A stretch of 6,258 bases of DNA, taken from positions 1 to 6,258 of the forward strand of contig JAEZGD010000118.1 in NCBI GenBank assembly GCA_023417165.1. Direction: 5' to 3'. Source of the DNA: Planctomycetota bacterium (GTDB lineage Bacteria; Planctomycetota; Planctomycetia; Pirellulales; Pirellulaceae). Position 1 is the stretch's first letter; every line of letters begins with the position of its first letter. The notes beneath the pieces were generated by a model that made no database searches, was not told the DNA's origin, and saw nothing but the letters and a program-made list of their open reading frames with translations. The translations under genes were made by a program, and so were the position numbers. Positions 5,566 through 6,258 of this stretch are shown in pieces.

Positions 5566-6036
5566 ATGACATTTTCACGCAAATTAAACGTACTCATCGT
5601 AGACGATTCCCCCACCATTTTACGAATGGTGAGCGACGCCTTGCAGGCACAGTTTGGTAAAGAGATCGAAGTCACTGCGCTGACCGATCCACAGGAAGTA
5701 GTGCCGTTACTCGACCATTATTGCTGCGACATCTTGCTGAGCGATGTTGAAATGCCCGGCTGCTCCGGCTTAGAAGTGGTGGCCGCCGCCAAACGCCGTA
5801 ATGTCTGGACGCAATCGGTGATTATGACGGCACATAGCACGTCCGATCGCCTGGCCGCGGCAATGGATGCTGGGGCGTGCGACTATTTGCTCAAGCCGGT
5901 GCAGCGAACCAACCTGCTGGAAGTCGTTTCGGCTTGCATTCGACGCGCTCAACGCTGGCATCGAGCGCTGCGCGGCACATTACGCCCGGCGGCGTTGGAC
6001 GGTCGCGAGGCATTCTCCTCCGACTGTCGAAGTTGA
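5566..6036 (+). CDS. Stand-alone CheY-like response regulator receiver protein
   Basis: This 156-residue cytoplasmic protein is a single receiver domain (about 7-125) and lacks a DNA-binding or enzymatic output domain. It would accept a phosphoryl group from a histidine kinase and act through protein-protein contact. All signature residues are visible: the acidic pair D13-D14 in LIVDDS, phosphoacceptor D60 in LLSDVEMPG, T88 in IMTAHS and K110 in YLLKPVQ. The region after about 125 is an Arg-rich tail (CIRRAQRWHRALRGTLRP) and a short unstructured end. The ATG at 5566 has only a weak GAG nine bases upstream. No kinase gene is adjacent in the window, so its partner is unknown. The gene is divergent from the sigma factor across 306 bases. 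The last codons include one copy of a 14-base direct repeat whose second copy lies in the same frame just after the stop. Confidence 0.93.
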   Translation: MTFSRKLNVLIVDDSPTILRMVSDALQAQFGKEIEVTALTDPQEVVPLLDHYCCDILLSDVEMPGCSGLEVVAAAKRRNVWTQSVIMTAHSTSDRLAAAMDAGACDYLLKPVQRTNLLEVVSACIRRAQRWHRALRGTLRPAALDGREAFSSDCRS

Positions 6037-6053
6037 ATCTTGGACGGTCGCGA
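5995..6053 (+). repeat. 14-base direct repeat straddling the receiver stop codon
   Basis: TTGGACGGTCGCGA occurs at 5995-6008 and again, identically, at 6040-6053. The copies start 45 bases apart, a multiple of three, so both read Leu-Asp-Gly-Arg in the receiver frame, the second after the TGA at 6034-6036. The remaining bases of the 45-base unit do not match above background, so this is not a full tandem duplication. Confidence 0.8.
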
Positions 6054-6086
6054 CGGTCCTTCATGCGCGTCGACGAATACTAGCCC

Positions 6087-6117
6087 TTCGACCCGACTTT
6101 GGTCGACTGCCTATAAT
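6087..6117 (+). promoter_or_regulatory. Candidate sigma-70-type promoter for the exported protein at the window end
   Basis: A perfect TATAAT lies at 6112-6117, 43 bases before the ATG at 6161. The -35 side is poor: TTCGAC at 6087-6092 with a 19-base spacer is the best I see. An inverted repeat TCGACC / GGTCGA (6088-6093 and 6101-6106) covers the -35 and spacer, and could be an operator. The -10 box is the main evidence. Confidence 0.5.
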
Positions 6118-6160
6118 TGATCCAGCCGCTAGCACCGCAAACATTTGGGGAGCAGTCGCC

Positions 6161-6258
6161 ATGAAATCTCTCGGCATTGCGTTATTGTTGGCCATTTTGC
6201 CGACGGTGGCGTGGGGACAGGCATTTGGCACCGGTCCGATCAAAGACCTGCAAACGGG
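6161..6258 (+). CDS. Exported protein, N-terminal fragment (3' partial)
   Basis: Only 32 complete codons are visible before the window ends. They encode a typical signal peptide: MKS, then a hydrophobic core LGIALLLAILPTVA, and an Ala-Trp-Gly site predicting cleavage after residue 19. The mature protein begins QAFGTGPIKDLQT. The start is well supported by GGGGAG at 6147-6152, eight bases before the ATG, and by the TATAAT box 43 bases upstream. Nothing in this fragment identifies a family, so no function can be given. It is on the same strand as the receiver gene, 124 bases downstream, and seems to have its own promoter. Confidence 0.82.
   Translation, partial: MKSLGIALLLAILPTVAWGQAFGTGPIKDLQT

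Overview
The window most likely comes from a planctomycete, probably of the Pirellulales. This rests on family resemblance, not on a marker search. The signs are a secreted short cysteine-bearing protein of a type I associate with this group, a membrane protein ending in a single CxxCH haem motif, an rpsD gene standing alone instead of in the alpha ribosomal operon, an ECF sigma factor followed by a short membrane protein, and moderately GC-rich DNA with loosely packed genes. No mobile element, tRNA, rRNA or CRISPR array is visible.

Left part (1-1802, + strand): the 3' part of a membrane-anchored protein with three N-terminal hydrophobic helices and a C-terminal CxxCH motif, then a short exported cysteine-rich protein of unknown function. 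A strong hairpin with A and T tracts at 1770-1802 separates these from rpsD, which converges from the other side. It can serve as terminator for both strands.

Middle (1829-5259, - strand): rpsD (ribosomal protein S4), a 174-residue acidic soluble protein resembling DUF6985, and a three-gene unit read from high to low coordinates: an ECF sigma factor, a 79-residue membrane protein, and a CmpX-like MscS-family channel. The 12-base gap between the first two genes and the 40-base gap before the third suggest one transcript. The pairing of an ECF sigma factor with a TM_helix/MscS-type channel recalls the sigX-cmpX neighbourhood of Pseudomonas, and suggests an envelope or osmotic stress module with the small protein as candidate regulator. 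This is the most interesting part of the window.

Right part (5260-6258, + strand): a 306-base divergent intergenic region with several small hairpins, a stand-alone CheY-like receiver protein with all key residues, a 124-base gap with a perfect -10 box and a 14-base direct repeat that straddles the receiver stop codon, and the first 32 codons of a new exported protein that runs off the window.
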